A stretch of 54,577 nt of DNA from an uncultured Eubacteriales bacterium. GTDB lineage: Bacteria > Bacillota > Clostridia > Oscillospirales > Acutalibacteraceae. Positions 44,780 to 51,816 of the stretch are shown here, one piece after another. The DNA lies in assembly GCA_900318495.1 (NCBI GenBank), contig ONLA01000003.1, forward strand, positions 1 through 54,577, written 5' to 3'. The position numbers and the translations under genes are program-made. The notes beneath the pieces are model-generated. The model was not told the origin of the DNA, did not search any database, and was given only the letters and a program-made list of their open reading frames with translations. The first letter of the stretch is position 1. Every line of letters begins with the position of its first letter.

Positions 44780-46141
44780 TTGCTTTATGATTTTATAAAA
44801 ACAGACAAAAACCTGAAAACGCCTATGTACAGGCAGATATATTTTTCAATACGCAAATACATTGAGAACGGGAGCCTGAAAATTGACACAAAAATTCCGT
44901 CAATACGCAAGCTGAGCAGCGGCTTAAACGTCAGCAAAACAACAGTTAAGGCGGCGTACGACCAGCTTTGCGCCGAGGGCTATATTAAAACCAAGCCTCA
45001 AAGCGGTTTTTACGTAGCCGCTGAATTTAAAAACGCTCCAAAAACCGCCGAAGCCGCCGATAATTATTCTGGCAAAGAAATAAGCTGCTATGAATATGAT
45101 TTCAGCGGAAAAAGCGTTGACAAAACCGTAACCGATATTTCACAGTGGAAAAAGAACATTCGCGAGGTGATAAACAGCGACAGTCTTTTGACCTCCTACG
45201 GCGACCCTCAGGGCGAACCGAGGCTCAGAGAAGCCTTGCAGCGTTACGCGCTGGGCACAAGAAGCGTTAACTCGCGGGCGGAAAACATTGTGGTAGGCGC
45301 CGGAACCCAGCCTATTTTGTTTTTGCTGTGCGCAGTCGCGGCAAAGGGCAAGAGGGTGGCTATGGCAAGGCAAAGCTTTGTTCAGTCCGAGCTTGTTTTC
45401 AAGAGCTGCGGCTGTCAAATTTGCTGGTTTGAACAGGACGAAAGCGGAGTTACCATTCAATCCCTAAACAAAATTGCGCCCGACTTCGTGCTGATTAACC
45501 CGAATTTTTCCGGTACAGGCGGAAGCGCTATGCCTGTTTCAAGGCGGCTCGAGCTGATTGACTGGGCTGGGAAAAACAACTCGTACATAATTGAGGACGA
45601 CTACAACGGAGAGCTTCGTTACAGCACGCTTCCTACGCCCTGCGTACAAAATTACGACGCCGAAAACACGGTCTACATCGGCTCGTTTTCAAAGGTTCTG
45701 CTCCCTTCGGTCAGGATAAGCTACGCCGTACTTCCCGAAAGGCTTGCGGAAAGCTACCGCAATATAAAATCCGCGACCAATCAAACCGCGTCAAAAACCG
45801 AACAGCTCGCTCTGGCGGCATATTTAAACAGCAACAAGTTTGAATCCCACCTGAGAAAAGCACGCAGGGTTTATCTTGAAAAAAGCAAGCTTATATACAG
45901 ATGCGTAAAAAAATACCTGAATACCGAAAAAATAATCTTCAACGAAACCTCGCTTTATTTGCGTGTTATTATAACAAAGGATTTTTCGGCGAAAAGGCTT
46001 GACAAAAAGCTTAAAAGCATGGGCGTAAGGCTGATGCCGTATAAGCTCGGGAATGAAATCGGGCTTAGCTTTTCGGGAATAGCGACCGAAAAAATCGAGG
46101 AAGGAATCAAGCTGATTTCATCGGCACTGGAAAGCCTTTAG
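44780..46141 (+). CDS. MocR-type GntR/aminotransferase transcriptional regulator
   Basis: About 453 residues. An N-terminal GntR winged helix (YRQIYFSIRKYIENG ... IPSIRKLSSGLNVSKTTVKA) is fused to a fold-type I aminotransferase domain with EDDYNGELRY and the PLP Lys (about residue 305) in YIGSFSKVLLPSVRISY. The TTG at 44780 is chosen. It follows GGGGGG, whereas the earlier part of the open frame covers the -35 and -10 boxes. MocR proteins usually control PLP or amino-acid metabolism genes. The only divergent neighbour is murD, so the target is unclear. Confidence 0.88.
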   Translation: MLYDFIKTDKNLKTPMYRQIYFSIRKYIENGSLKIDTKIPSIRKLSSGLNVSKTTVKAAYDQLCAEGYIKTKPQSGFYVAAEFKNAPKTAEAADNYSGKEISCYEYDFSGKSVDKTVTDISQWKKNIREVINSDSLLTSYGDPQGEPRLREALQRYALGTRSVNSRAENIVVGAGTQPILFLLCAVAAKGKRVAMARQSFVQSELVFKSCGCQICWFEQDESGVTIQSLNKIAPDFVLINPNFSGTGGSAMPVSRRLELIDWAGKNNSYIIEDDYNGELRYSTLPTPCVQNYDAENTVYIGSFSKVLLPSVRISYAVLPERLAESYRNIKSATNQTASKTEQLALAAYLNSNKFESHLRKARRVYLEKSKLIYRCVKKYLNTEKIIFNETSLYLRVIITKDFSAKRLDKKLKSMGVRLMPYKLGNEIGLSFSGIATEKIEEGIKLISSALESL

Positions 46142-46154
46142 GCAATACAGCAAA

Positions 46155-46175
46155 GGACACGCAAAACGCGTGTCC
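46155..46175 (+). terminator. Terminator-like hairpin after the MocR gene
   Basis: GGACACGC-AAAAC-GCGTGTCC, a perfect 8-bp stem. The following CTTACCTT is a weak T-run, so it may also serve as a leader structure for the small frame at 46196. Confidence 0.5.
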
Positions 46176-46195
46176 CTTACCTTAAGGAGATTATT

Positions 46196-46312
46196 ATGAA
46201 AAAAGTGGAGATAGCTGATTATTTATTAAAAGCCGTCCGGCTCTGTGAATTGCTGTCAAACCGGAATGCAGATATTAAAGGGTTGCGGGGAGAGCGGCTC
46301 TCCCCTGTGTGA
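46196..46312 (+). CDS. Possible 38-residue small protein
   Basis: An ATG preceded 5 bases earlier by AAGGAGA opens a 38-codon frame beginning MKKVEIADYLLKAVRLCELL and ending GERLSPV. The first 22 residues could form an amphipathic helix. No family is recognised. It lies between the MocR gene and the convergent DUF4956 gene. Its 3' end contains the 8-bp hairpin GGGGAGAG-CGG-CTCTCCCC, so the frame could be chance around a structured RNA. Only the ribosome site argues for translation. Confidence 0.35.
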   Translation: MKKVEIADYLLKAVRLCELLSNRNADIKGLRGERLSPV

Positions 46313-46340
46313 TATGTGATAAAAGTTAGTAAAGGATTGT

Positions 46341-47018
46341 TTAAAGAATATTTTCGCCTGTGGGCGGAATCATCACCGATATTTCAAGGTTGCCGTTGCG
46401 GCATCTTAAATCGTTGATAAAATCCTGGATGTCATCCTCCCTGTTGAGCCTGATTTTGTAAATCAGCTTGTAAAGGCTGCCCATATTTGTTGTTTTAACG
46501 TTCAAAAGCTTGTTTTCCTTTGTGTACTTTTCAAAAAGGTCGTCAAACTCGTGAGCGTAATTTAAGGATTCGGGAATTGTTATTCTGAGCTCGCGGTACA
46601 AGTCGTCCTTTTCCTTAATGTTTACAAAGTTAGCGCCGATAATAACCGCGCAAATAATGATTACAAAGACCGCCGCCAAAGCTACATATCCAACCGCTGT
46701 GGCAAGTCCTGCCGCCATTGCGAGGAAGATGCTTACAATTTCCTTAGCGCTTCCGGGAGCGCTTCTGAAACGAACCAGCGAGAAAGCTCCCATTACCGCT
46801 ACGGCGGTTCCCACGCTGCCGTTAACCAGCATTATTACCGTTTGTACGATTGCCGGAAGCAGGAACAAAGCCAGTAAAAAGCTTTTGCTTTGTCTGCTGC
46901 GGAAGCCGGATGAAAAAGCGATTATTGCTCCGAGTATAAGCGAAGCCGCGGTGCAGATTAAATAAGATGTTATTGTAAAGGTTCCTGAAAATACAGGTGA
47001 AAATAAAGTACTAAGCAC
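46341..47018 (-). CDS. DUF4956 membrane protein
   Basis: 225 residues. Three to four N-terminal helices (about 13-35, 44-65, 93-125) include the conserved GAFSLVRFRSAPGSAKEI. A cytosolic ferredoxin-like C-terminal domain follows (LYKLIYKIRLN ... GNLEISVMIPP). DUF4956 proteins are habitual partners of VTC-domain proteins. The start is GTG at 47018, 8 bases after GGAGG, overlapping the VTC stop by 8 bases. A membrane channel or carrier role for the partner's product is inference. Confidence 0.87.
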   Translation of the reverse strand: MLSTLFSPVFSGTFTITSYLICTAASLILGAIIAFSSGFRSRQSKSFLLALFLLPAIVQTVIMLVNGSVGTAVAVMGAFSLVRFRSAPGSAKEIVSIFLAMAAGLATAVGYVALAAVFVIIICAVIIGANFVNIKEKDDLYRELRITIPESLNYAHEFDDLFEKYTKENKLLNVKTTNMGSLYKLIYKIRLNREDDIQDFINDLRCRNGNLEISVMIPPTGENIL

Positions 47019-47739
47019 AGTTCTTACCTCCGTTGTATACGCTGTTGTTTTTTCTGTCCTGTGTAAGCTGATAAGCTGTTCCGTATTTTGAGAACGAACC
47101 GGGGAAAATCTGAAGCTCGTCTAAAATATCGGTCAGCCAAATCGGCATTGCCTGCAAGGCTTTGATTTCCATAATGCAGAGCTTTTTGTCAAGGATTACT
47201 TCTCCGTAGCTTCCCGACGCGAGGTCAAGGTCGCTGTCGCGGAATCTTACGTTGCGGTCAAAGGTGATTCTCAGCTCGTGATCGGTTTTGCTGTAATAAG
47301 CCGTTCTGTCGTAAGCTATAAACATTTTCGGCTGTAAGCCCTCGTAGTAACGCATTGACCAGTCAATTTCCTTCATAATTTGGGAATCGTCCGGGAGTAC
47401 GCCGTTGTTGATGTAATTCATTGCGTCGTCATAAACCAGTGTTCTGCGGCGTTTGTAAACCACGCCGTTAAACTTTTTCTTCAGTTCAAGAAAAACATTG
47501 CTGTCGTGCTTAGGTGTTGAGTAGCTGCGAAGCCTGAGCTTTTCCTTGTACGCCGGCTTTTCTACTGAATTGCGGATAAGCTGAAAGTTGTCTGTGTCAA
47601 AGTAAAGACTGCAAATTGTGCTTTCTCCGTATTCATCCTCTTTGATATAGCTCCTTATTGCGTCAAGCAGTTTGTTGCGCTGGCTTATTGTAAGAATATA
47701 CTTTTTTTCGGTTCTTTCAAATACAGTTTGAATACCCAT
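47011..47739 (-). CDS. VTC-domain (polyphosphate polymerase-like) protein
   Basis: 242 residues of the CYTH-superfamily tunnel fold related to yeast Vtc4. Basic and acidic tunnel residues show in ERTEKKYILT, YKEKLRLRSYS, FLELKKKFNGVVYKRRRTL, RITFDRNVRFRD and IMEIKALQAMP. Bacterial members are annotated as polyphosphate polymerases, though activity is not proven for most. It is paired with DUF4956 by overlap. CotH, a frequent third partner, is not visible here. Confidence 0.87.
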   Translation of the reverse strand: MGIQTVFERTEKKYILTISQRNKLLDAIRSYIKEDEYGESTICSLYFDTDNFQLIRNSVEKPAYKEKLRLRSYSTPKHDSNVFLELKKKFNGVVYKRRRTLVYDDAMNYINNGVLPDDSQIMKEIDWSMRYYEGLQPKMFIAYDRTAYYSKTDHELRITFDRNVRFRDSDLDLASGSYGEVILDKKLCIMEIKALQAMPIWLTDILDELQIFPGSFSKYGTAYQLTQDRKNNSVYNGGKNCA

Positions 47740-47926
47740 GAAAACGCCTCCTTGCTGTCTGTTGTGAGTATATTATAAAAGTCAAAGCTTAAAAAAACTT
47801 AAAAAATTCAAAGATTTTTAAATAAAAATTTTTAAATTTTGTTTTTCGCTTTTCCTTTTGTTGACTGTATGATAAACCGCAAACCTTAAAAAACACTTAA
47901 AATAATTTCAGTTTTAAAAAAATTAA

Positions 47927-47952
47927 GGCGCCGTCGTCCGGCGCCCGTTTTT
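47927..47952. terminator. Bidirectional terminator upstream of the VTC gene
   Basis: GGCGCCG (47927-47933) pairs with CGGCGCC (47939-47945), with T-runs on the 3' side of both strands. On the minus strand it ends the fbp transcript. Confidence 0.75.
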
Positions 47953-47956
47953 TGAC

Positions 47957-47991
47957 TATACCGCGCAATTCGGATGTGCGGTATTGCCTTT
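47957..47991. repeat. Family A repeat after fbp
   Basis: ATACCGCGCAATTCGG then ATGTGCGGTATTGCCTTTA, with the same right arm as the full copy at 9048-9090. It abuts the fbp stop. Confidence 0.7.
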
Positions 47992-49876
47992 ATTGCTCTG
48001 GAGTCAGAACCCCCTCGTTATAATAATTTAACAGTTGCTTTAAATCGTCAATTTCGCTTTTAATTTTCTTGCCGTTGTCGGTATCGCGAACCATTACTCG
48101 GTGGTTTTCGGTTTCGATTATCTCGGAGCTTGAAACAATATCAATGTTCTTTTCTATTGCCCTTGATACCGTTTCAAACGGCTGATGAGCTTTGATTCTG
48201 AGCCCGTGCGAGTTAAAAATCAGCGTATAGCCCGCTATACCGGTTGTTTTATGATAAGCCCTGCAAAAACCGCCGTCGATTACAAGAAGCTTTCCGTCCG
48301 CTTTTATGGGAAGCTCGCCCTTTACGGTTTTTATCGGCGTGTGACCGTTTACTATGTGCGACCTGCTTCCTTCAAGTCCGAACTCGCTGAGTATCATCTT
48401 GCAGGTTTCGGCGGTGGTGTAATAATCATAATACGGGTTCTTTTCCTCGTGCCAGGCGCTTTCATCCGAAATAAACGCGCGTTCAAAGGTTTTGATATTG
48501 CGTCCGCACAGCGGAGATTTTCTGCCGCACCACAGGTACCACAAAAAGTCAGTATCGTCTTTTTCGCGGTCGCCCGACAAAAACGCGCGCCTTGCCTTTT
48601 CCTCGGCAAGGTCAAAAAATTCTTTGCCGCTGCAGGGCTTTCCGAACAGCGTAACGCGGTCAAGCCTGCCGTTTTCGTCAAGCGGAACACAGCCGTGATA
48701 AAGCAGGTTGCCGTTAAAGCGCTTGTACATACAGCCCTTTTCGTACAAAAACGACGCGTGGCGCTGCAAGCGTTCGCTGTTCAAAAACGAACTGCGCAAA
48801 TCGTCGATTATAAAGCTTTCCTCTTCGTCAAGCGTGTAACAGTCGCCTCTTACAAGCGTCGGGAATTCGGTGTCGTTTATCTTGTACTCAACGCCTTCGG
48901 AAACTACGGTGCCTTTTTGCAAATCTATTTTGTCGAGCAGCAGTCTGTCCTCCATCTCGTATTCGGGATGACGCAAAATAACGTGACCCTCAAGCTTGAA
49001 CTGGATTACCTCAATCGCCTTTAGCGCGGCTTCCATCGGAGTTTTCCCGGAATAAGTTTTTTCGGCGTAAAGCGCCAGGTTGCGCAGACTTATGCCGTAG
49101 CCGTTTTCAAGCGTGCGTATTGTGTTGTACTTAACGGCGTTGCGCACCACATTGGCAATGCAGGCGTTGCTTCCGGCGGCGGCTCCCATCCAGAGTATGT
49201 CGTGATTTCCCCACTCGATGTCAAGAGAATTTACGGTCATCAGCAAATCCACTATTTTTTCAGCCGATTCTCCCCTGTCAAAAATATCGCCGACAATGTG
49301 AAGCCTGTCAACGGCAAGCCGTTTTACAAGCTGAGCAAGCGCGATAACAAAGCCGTCGGGGTCAATTTCGATAATTGTGTTTAAGATTTCGCGGTGGTAA
49401 CGCACCTGGTTGTTGTCCTCGTCCTTTTGAGCGTGAAGAAACTCGTCGATAATATAGGCGTAGTCCGGCGGCAAAGCCTTTCTTACCTTTGAACGGGTGT
49501 ATTTTGACGAAAGCGTGCTTGCGATTAAAATAAGCTGATTTATCAGGTTTATGTACCATTTTGCGGAATTAAGCTTCTTCTTTTTGACCTGGTTAAGCTT
49601 TTCAACCGGATAATAAATAAACATACAAATAGCGTTACGCTCGCTGTCGGTCATAGTTGGGCCGTACAGCATATCCACCTTTTCGCGAATTACGCCCGAG
49701 CAGTTGTTCATTATATGATAAAAAGCTTCGTACTCGCCGTGCAAATCGCTCATAAAATGCTCGGTGCCCTTGGGAAGATTCAGAATTGCGCTGAGGTTGA
49801 TAATCTCGCGCGAAAGTGAGCTGACTGTGGGGTATTTTTCGGCGAGAAGCTTGAAATATTTTGTCTTGTTTTCCAT
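47990..49876 (-). CDS. fbp: Fructose-1,6-bisphosphatase, class 3
   Basis: Gluconeogenic phosphatase of the Firmicutes-specific class 3. 628 residues, near the usual 640. It is a calcineurin-like metallophosphatase with FMSDLHGEYEAF, HIVGDIFDRGESAEKIVD, EWGNHDILWMGAAAGS, the C-terminal NGHTPIKTVKGE and VIDGGFCRAYHKTTGIAGY. It has no relation to the enteric class 1 enzyme. It is transcribed alone, with its own terminator. Confidence 0.97.
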   Translation of the reverse strand: MENKTKYFKLLAEKYPTVSSLSREIINLSAILNLPKGTEHFMSDLHGEYEAFYHIMNNCSGVIREKVDMLYGPTMTDSERNAICMFIYYPVEKLNQVKKKKLNSAKWYINLINQLILIASTLSSKYTRSKVRKALPPDYAYIIDEFLHAQKDEDNNQVRYHREILNTIIEIDPDGFVIALAQLVKRLAVDRLHIVGDIFDRGESAEKIVDLLMTVNSLDIEWGNHDILWMGAAAGSNACIANVVRNAVKYNTIRTLENGYGISLRNLALYAEKTYSGKTPMEAALKAIEVIQFKLEGHVILRHPEYEMEDRLLLDKIDLQKGTVVSEGVEYKINDTEFPTLVRGDCYTLDEEESFIIDDLRSSFLNSERLQRHASFLYEKGCMYKRFNGNLLYHGCVPLDENGRLDRVTLFGKPCSGKEFFDLAEEKARRAFLSGDREKDDTDFLWYLWCGRKSPLCGRNIKTFERAFISDESAWHEEKNPYYDYYTTAETCKMILSEFGLEGSRSHIVNGHTPIKTVKGELPIKADGKLLVIDGGFCRAYHKTTGIAGYTLIFNSHGLRIKAHQPFETVSRAIEKNIDIVSSSEIIETENHRVMVRDTDNGKKIKSEIDDLKQLLNYYNEGVLTPEQ

Positions 49877-49944
49877 ACTAACTCCTACAAATAATATTAA
49901 TGCAAGGTGTGCGCCGTGAATTATACTATGCTGCCGTAAATAAG

Positions 49945-49972
49945 ATAGGGTTCGGCAAACACCAAACCCTAT
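49945..49972 (-). terminator. Terminator-like hairpin after ybeY
   Basis: ATAGGGTT (49945-49952) pairs with AACCCTAT (49965-49972). The loop resembles the GGTTCGGCAAATACC hairpin at 39014. Confidence 0.55.
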
Positions 49973-49989
49973 AAACTGACAATATTAAA

Positions 49990-50457
49990 TCAGGCGTTGT
50001 TTAGCGCGTACGCCGACGACGTGGGCAGACCTAAAAGGTACATAATATACTCCTCGCGGTCTCTCAGCTTTGATTCCTCCACCTCGTTTTCAGGTTTGTT
50101 TCCGAGCAGCGCCAAAACTCCGTGAACCACATTGTAGCCCACCTCGCGCTCAAGCGAATCAAGATGCAGGTTTGAAAGCTCAACAGCTTTTTCAACCGAA
50201 ATAAAAATGCACCCGAGCGGGCCGTCATCCTCGGGAACGACCATGCTCGAAACAACCGAGCTGTCATCAAAATACTTTTTGTTAAGCTCCGAAATGCGCT
50301 GATTGTCAACAAAAACAACATCAACCTGCGTATCGGTGTCAACATTTTCGTTTTGCAGCGCAGCAATACAGCTCCTACGGATTAACATTCTAAGCCCTTT
50401 AGGAATTTTAACTGTCTTTTGCGCATCGTTAATTACTACTTTGTACTTTACGGACAT
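49990..50457 (-). CDS. YbeY-family protein lacking most of the metal site
   Basis: About 155 residues. The overall layout follows the rRNA-maturation endoribonuclease YbeY: VDVVFVDNQRISELNKKYF, then GCIFISVEKAVELS, then YNVVHGVLALLGN and REEYIMYLLGL. The metal motif, normally HGxLHLxGYDH, here reads HGVLALLGNKP, so only His112 remains and the other two ligands are Ala116 and Pro122. The TDVLSFP motif is also changed (SSVVSSMVV), and the conserved Arg after NKKY is Phe. It is either an inactive paralogue or strongly diverged. The start at 50457 is chosen by AAAGGAG. The usual phoH and era neighbours are absent. Confidence 0.72.
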   Translation of the reverse strand: MSVKYKVVINDAQKTVKIPKGLRMLIRRSCIAALQNENVDTDTQVDVVFVDNQRISELNKKYFDDSSVVSSMVVPEDDGPLGCIFISVEKAVELSNLHLDSLEREVGYNVVHGVLALLGNKPENEVEESKLRDREEYIMYLLGLPTSSAYALNNA

Positions 50458-50487
50458 GTAACAAAACTCCTTTCCTGCGGATAGCAT

Positions 50488-50786
50488 TTATTTTATGATT
50501 ATATTTTAATAAAAAAACAAAGATTTGTAAATTCTCATTATATATAATAAAAAATTTTTTTTCGTATATTATTTGTGCATAGTGTCAGGTCAGGTGAATG
50601 AGTTTGATTATTTTAGTCGCAATTATTCATTAAAGTACACTTTATTTCATCTTTTTTGTTTATTCGAAAATCAAAATCCGTCAATTTCAGTCGCGGATTA
50701 TTTCTTATTATGATATTTTCGCAGAATAAAATTGTCATATTTTGCTGTAAAATCAGGAATGCCGCCTTGAATTGGGCAGTGTTGCC
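50488..50786. other. AT-rich intergenic stretch
   Basis: About 330 bases lie between ybeY and the phage-like repressor gene with no convincing frame. On the minus strand TTTACA-N17-TAAAAT near 50500-50530 is a candidate ybeY promoter. A diverged family A copy (50757-50792) sits in the loop of CAGGAAT/ATTCCTG, a possible repressor terminator. Nothing else is recognised. Confidence 0.5.
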
Positions 50787-51425
50787 TTAAAGATTCCTGC
50801 AAATCCTTTTAACAGCTCCGGCTATTTTTACGCGCCCCATATCCTGCTTTTCAAAACGCAACGGAGGATAATACGGATTGACCGAAGCCAGCTCGATTTG
50901 TTCCGCGCTGAGATTAATCCTTTTTATTACGGCTTCTTTGCCGTCAATCAGCGCAACTCCGATTTGTCCGCTTTCGAGCGAAGCCTGCTTTTTGACAAGC
51001 ACCTCGCTGCCGCTTTCAATCAGCGGCGCCATACTGTCATCATAAATTTTTACCCAGACATACATTTCACGCTCAACAGGGTTTTCAACAAGCGCCGGAA
51101 TAAATTCGCCGGTGCTCCCCCCTTGCTCTATACCTAAAGCAGAGCTTAAACTGTCAAAAACCGGACGCATAATATAATTATTCTGCCGCGGTTGAAAAAA
51201 TTCGTCACAATCTTGACGCGGAGCTTTAACCCAGCCCATAAGCGTTCCGGGACGCAGCGAAAGCGCCTTTTCCAAAACCGGAATAACGTCAATCGGGATT
51301 TTCTTCGTGGTTCCTTTTTCGTACCTCTGCAAAGTTGTTTTAGGAACGTTTGTTAAATTTGATAATTCCCCGAGGCTGAGCTTTTTATTCTCTCTGTAAT
51401 ACGCAAGTCTTTCACCGACAGTCAT
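50787..51425 (-). CDS. XRE-S24 (CI/LexA-like) repressor
   Basis: 212 residues. The N-terminal HTH (GERLAYYRENKKLSLGELSN, VPKTTLQRYEKGTT) is joined by a linker to a C-terminal S24 peptidase domain. Catalytic Ser131 (DDSMAPL) and Lys168 (AVIKRI) are 37 residues apart, the same spacing as Ser119-Lys156 of E. coli LexA. No Ala-Gly or Cys-Gly cleavage pair is seen where expected, about 35 residues before the Ser; that stretch reads SSALGIEQGG. RecA-triggered self-cleavage is therefore uncertain. It is divergent from a phage fibre gene, with matching operator palindromes between, and is probably its repressor. Confidence 0.9.
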   Translation of the reverse strand: MTVGERLAYYRENKKLSLGELSNLTNVPKTTLQRYEKGTTKKIPIDVIPVLEKALSLRPGTLMGWVKAPRQDCDEFFQPRQNNYIMRPVFDSLSSALGIEQGGSTGEFIPALVENPVEREMYVWVKIYDDSMAPLIESGSEVLVKKQASLESGQIGVALIDGKEAVIKRINLSAEQIELASVNPYYPPLRFEKQDMGRVKIAGAVKRICRNL

Positions 51426-51449
51426 AATATCACCTTATCTTTTGAAAAT

Positions 51450-51470
51450 TTAAAACAGCACCGCACAATC
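51450..51470. repeat. Family A remnant
   Basis: AAACAGCACCGCACAATC, a degenerate half copy lying between the repressor start and a family B copy. Confidence 0.35.
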
Positions 51471-51486
51471 ACGGAGCACATCTGAT

Positions 51487-51582
51487 ACTAATACCTAATA
51501 AAAAGTAGCCAATCTTTGCGGTCTATTTTCCGCAATACTGCGTTGTCGTCCTTGCAAGGCGCCAGCCTTGCCGCGTCCTTAT
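51487..51582. repeat. Family B dispersed repeat, copy 2
   Basis: About 96 bp with ACTAATACCTAATAAAAAG, AATCTTTGCGG/CCGCAATACTGCG and the GCAAGGC-GCCA-GCCTTGC hairpin. It lies between the repressor's predicted -10 box and its ATG, so it would be transcribed as most of the repressor 5' leader. Confidence 0.8.
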
Positions 51583-51609
51583 TATATACTATTTGTTCCG
51601 AAAATGCAA
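51581..51609 (-). promoter_or_regulatory. Promoter of the repressor gene
   Basis: On the minus strand TTGCAT (51604-51609), 17-base spacer, TATAAT (51581-51586). An operator-like site lies in the spacer and -35. Confidence 0.65.
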
Positions 51610-51611
51610 CG
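51594..51611. promoter_or_regulatory. Operator-like site O3
   Basis: TGTTCC-GAAAAT-GCAACG, matching the O1 pattern in one full half and 4 of 6 bases of the other. It overlaps the repressor's own promoter. Confidence 0.45.
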
Positions 51612-51649
51612 GATAATTCGTAATATATTACAAGCGTTTCAAAAACGGA

Positions 51650-51678
51650 TTGACAGTAAGGAAAATATCTGTCATAAT
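51650..51678 (+). promoter_or_regulatory. Promoter of the fibre-holin unit
   Basis: TTGACA (51650-51655), 17-base spacer, CATAAT (51673-51678). O1 starts 7 bases after it, over the transcription start. Confidence 0.65.
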
Positions 51679-51684
51679 TATAAG

Positions 51685-51702
51685 TGTTCCATAAACGGAA
51701 CA
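51685..51702. promoter_or_regulatory. Operator-like palindrome O1
   Basis: TGTTCC-ATAAAC-GGAACA with perfect 6-bp arms, at the predicted start of fibre-gene transcription. Confidence 0.65.
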
Positions 51703-51776
51703 GGCAAAGCGAAAAAGTATCGGGTAACTGCTTTTTTCGCTGTATACATCAAATAATATATATTTTTTAGTCTGTT

Positions 51777-51794
51777 TGTTTCAAAATTGAAACA
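51777..51794. promoter_or_regulatory. Operator-like palindrome O2
   Basis: TGTTTC-AAAATT-GAAACA, with perfect arms extending into the spacer. It shares the 6-6-6 layout of O1 and lies 12 bases before the fibre-gene ribosome site. Confidence 0.6.
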
Positions 51795-51816
51795 GGCACA
51801 ATAACAGGAGGCATAA

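Noticed and set aside
50787-51425. Naming the repressor LexA
   Set aside because: It carries an XRE-type helix-turn-helix rather than the LexA winged helix, lacks an Ala-Gly cleavage site and sits beside phage genes, so a CI-like repressor is more likely.
51568-51756. 62-codon plus-strand frame between the repressor and the fibre gene
   Set aside because: It spans both promoters and operator O1, has no ribosome site, and its coding appearance is explained by AT-rich regulatory DNA.
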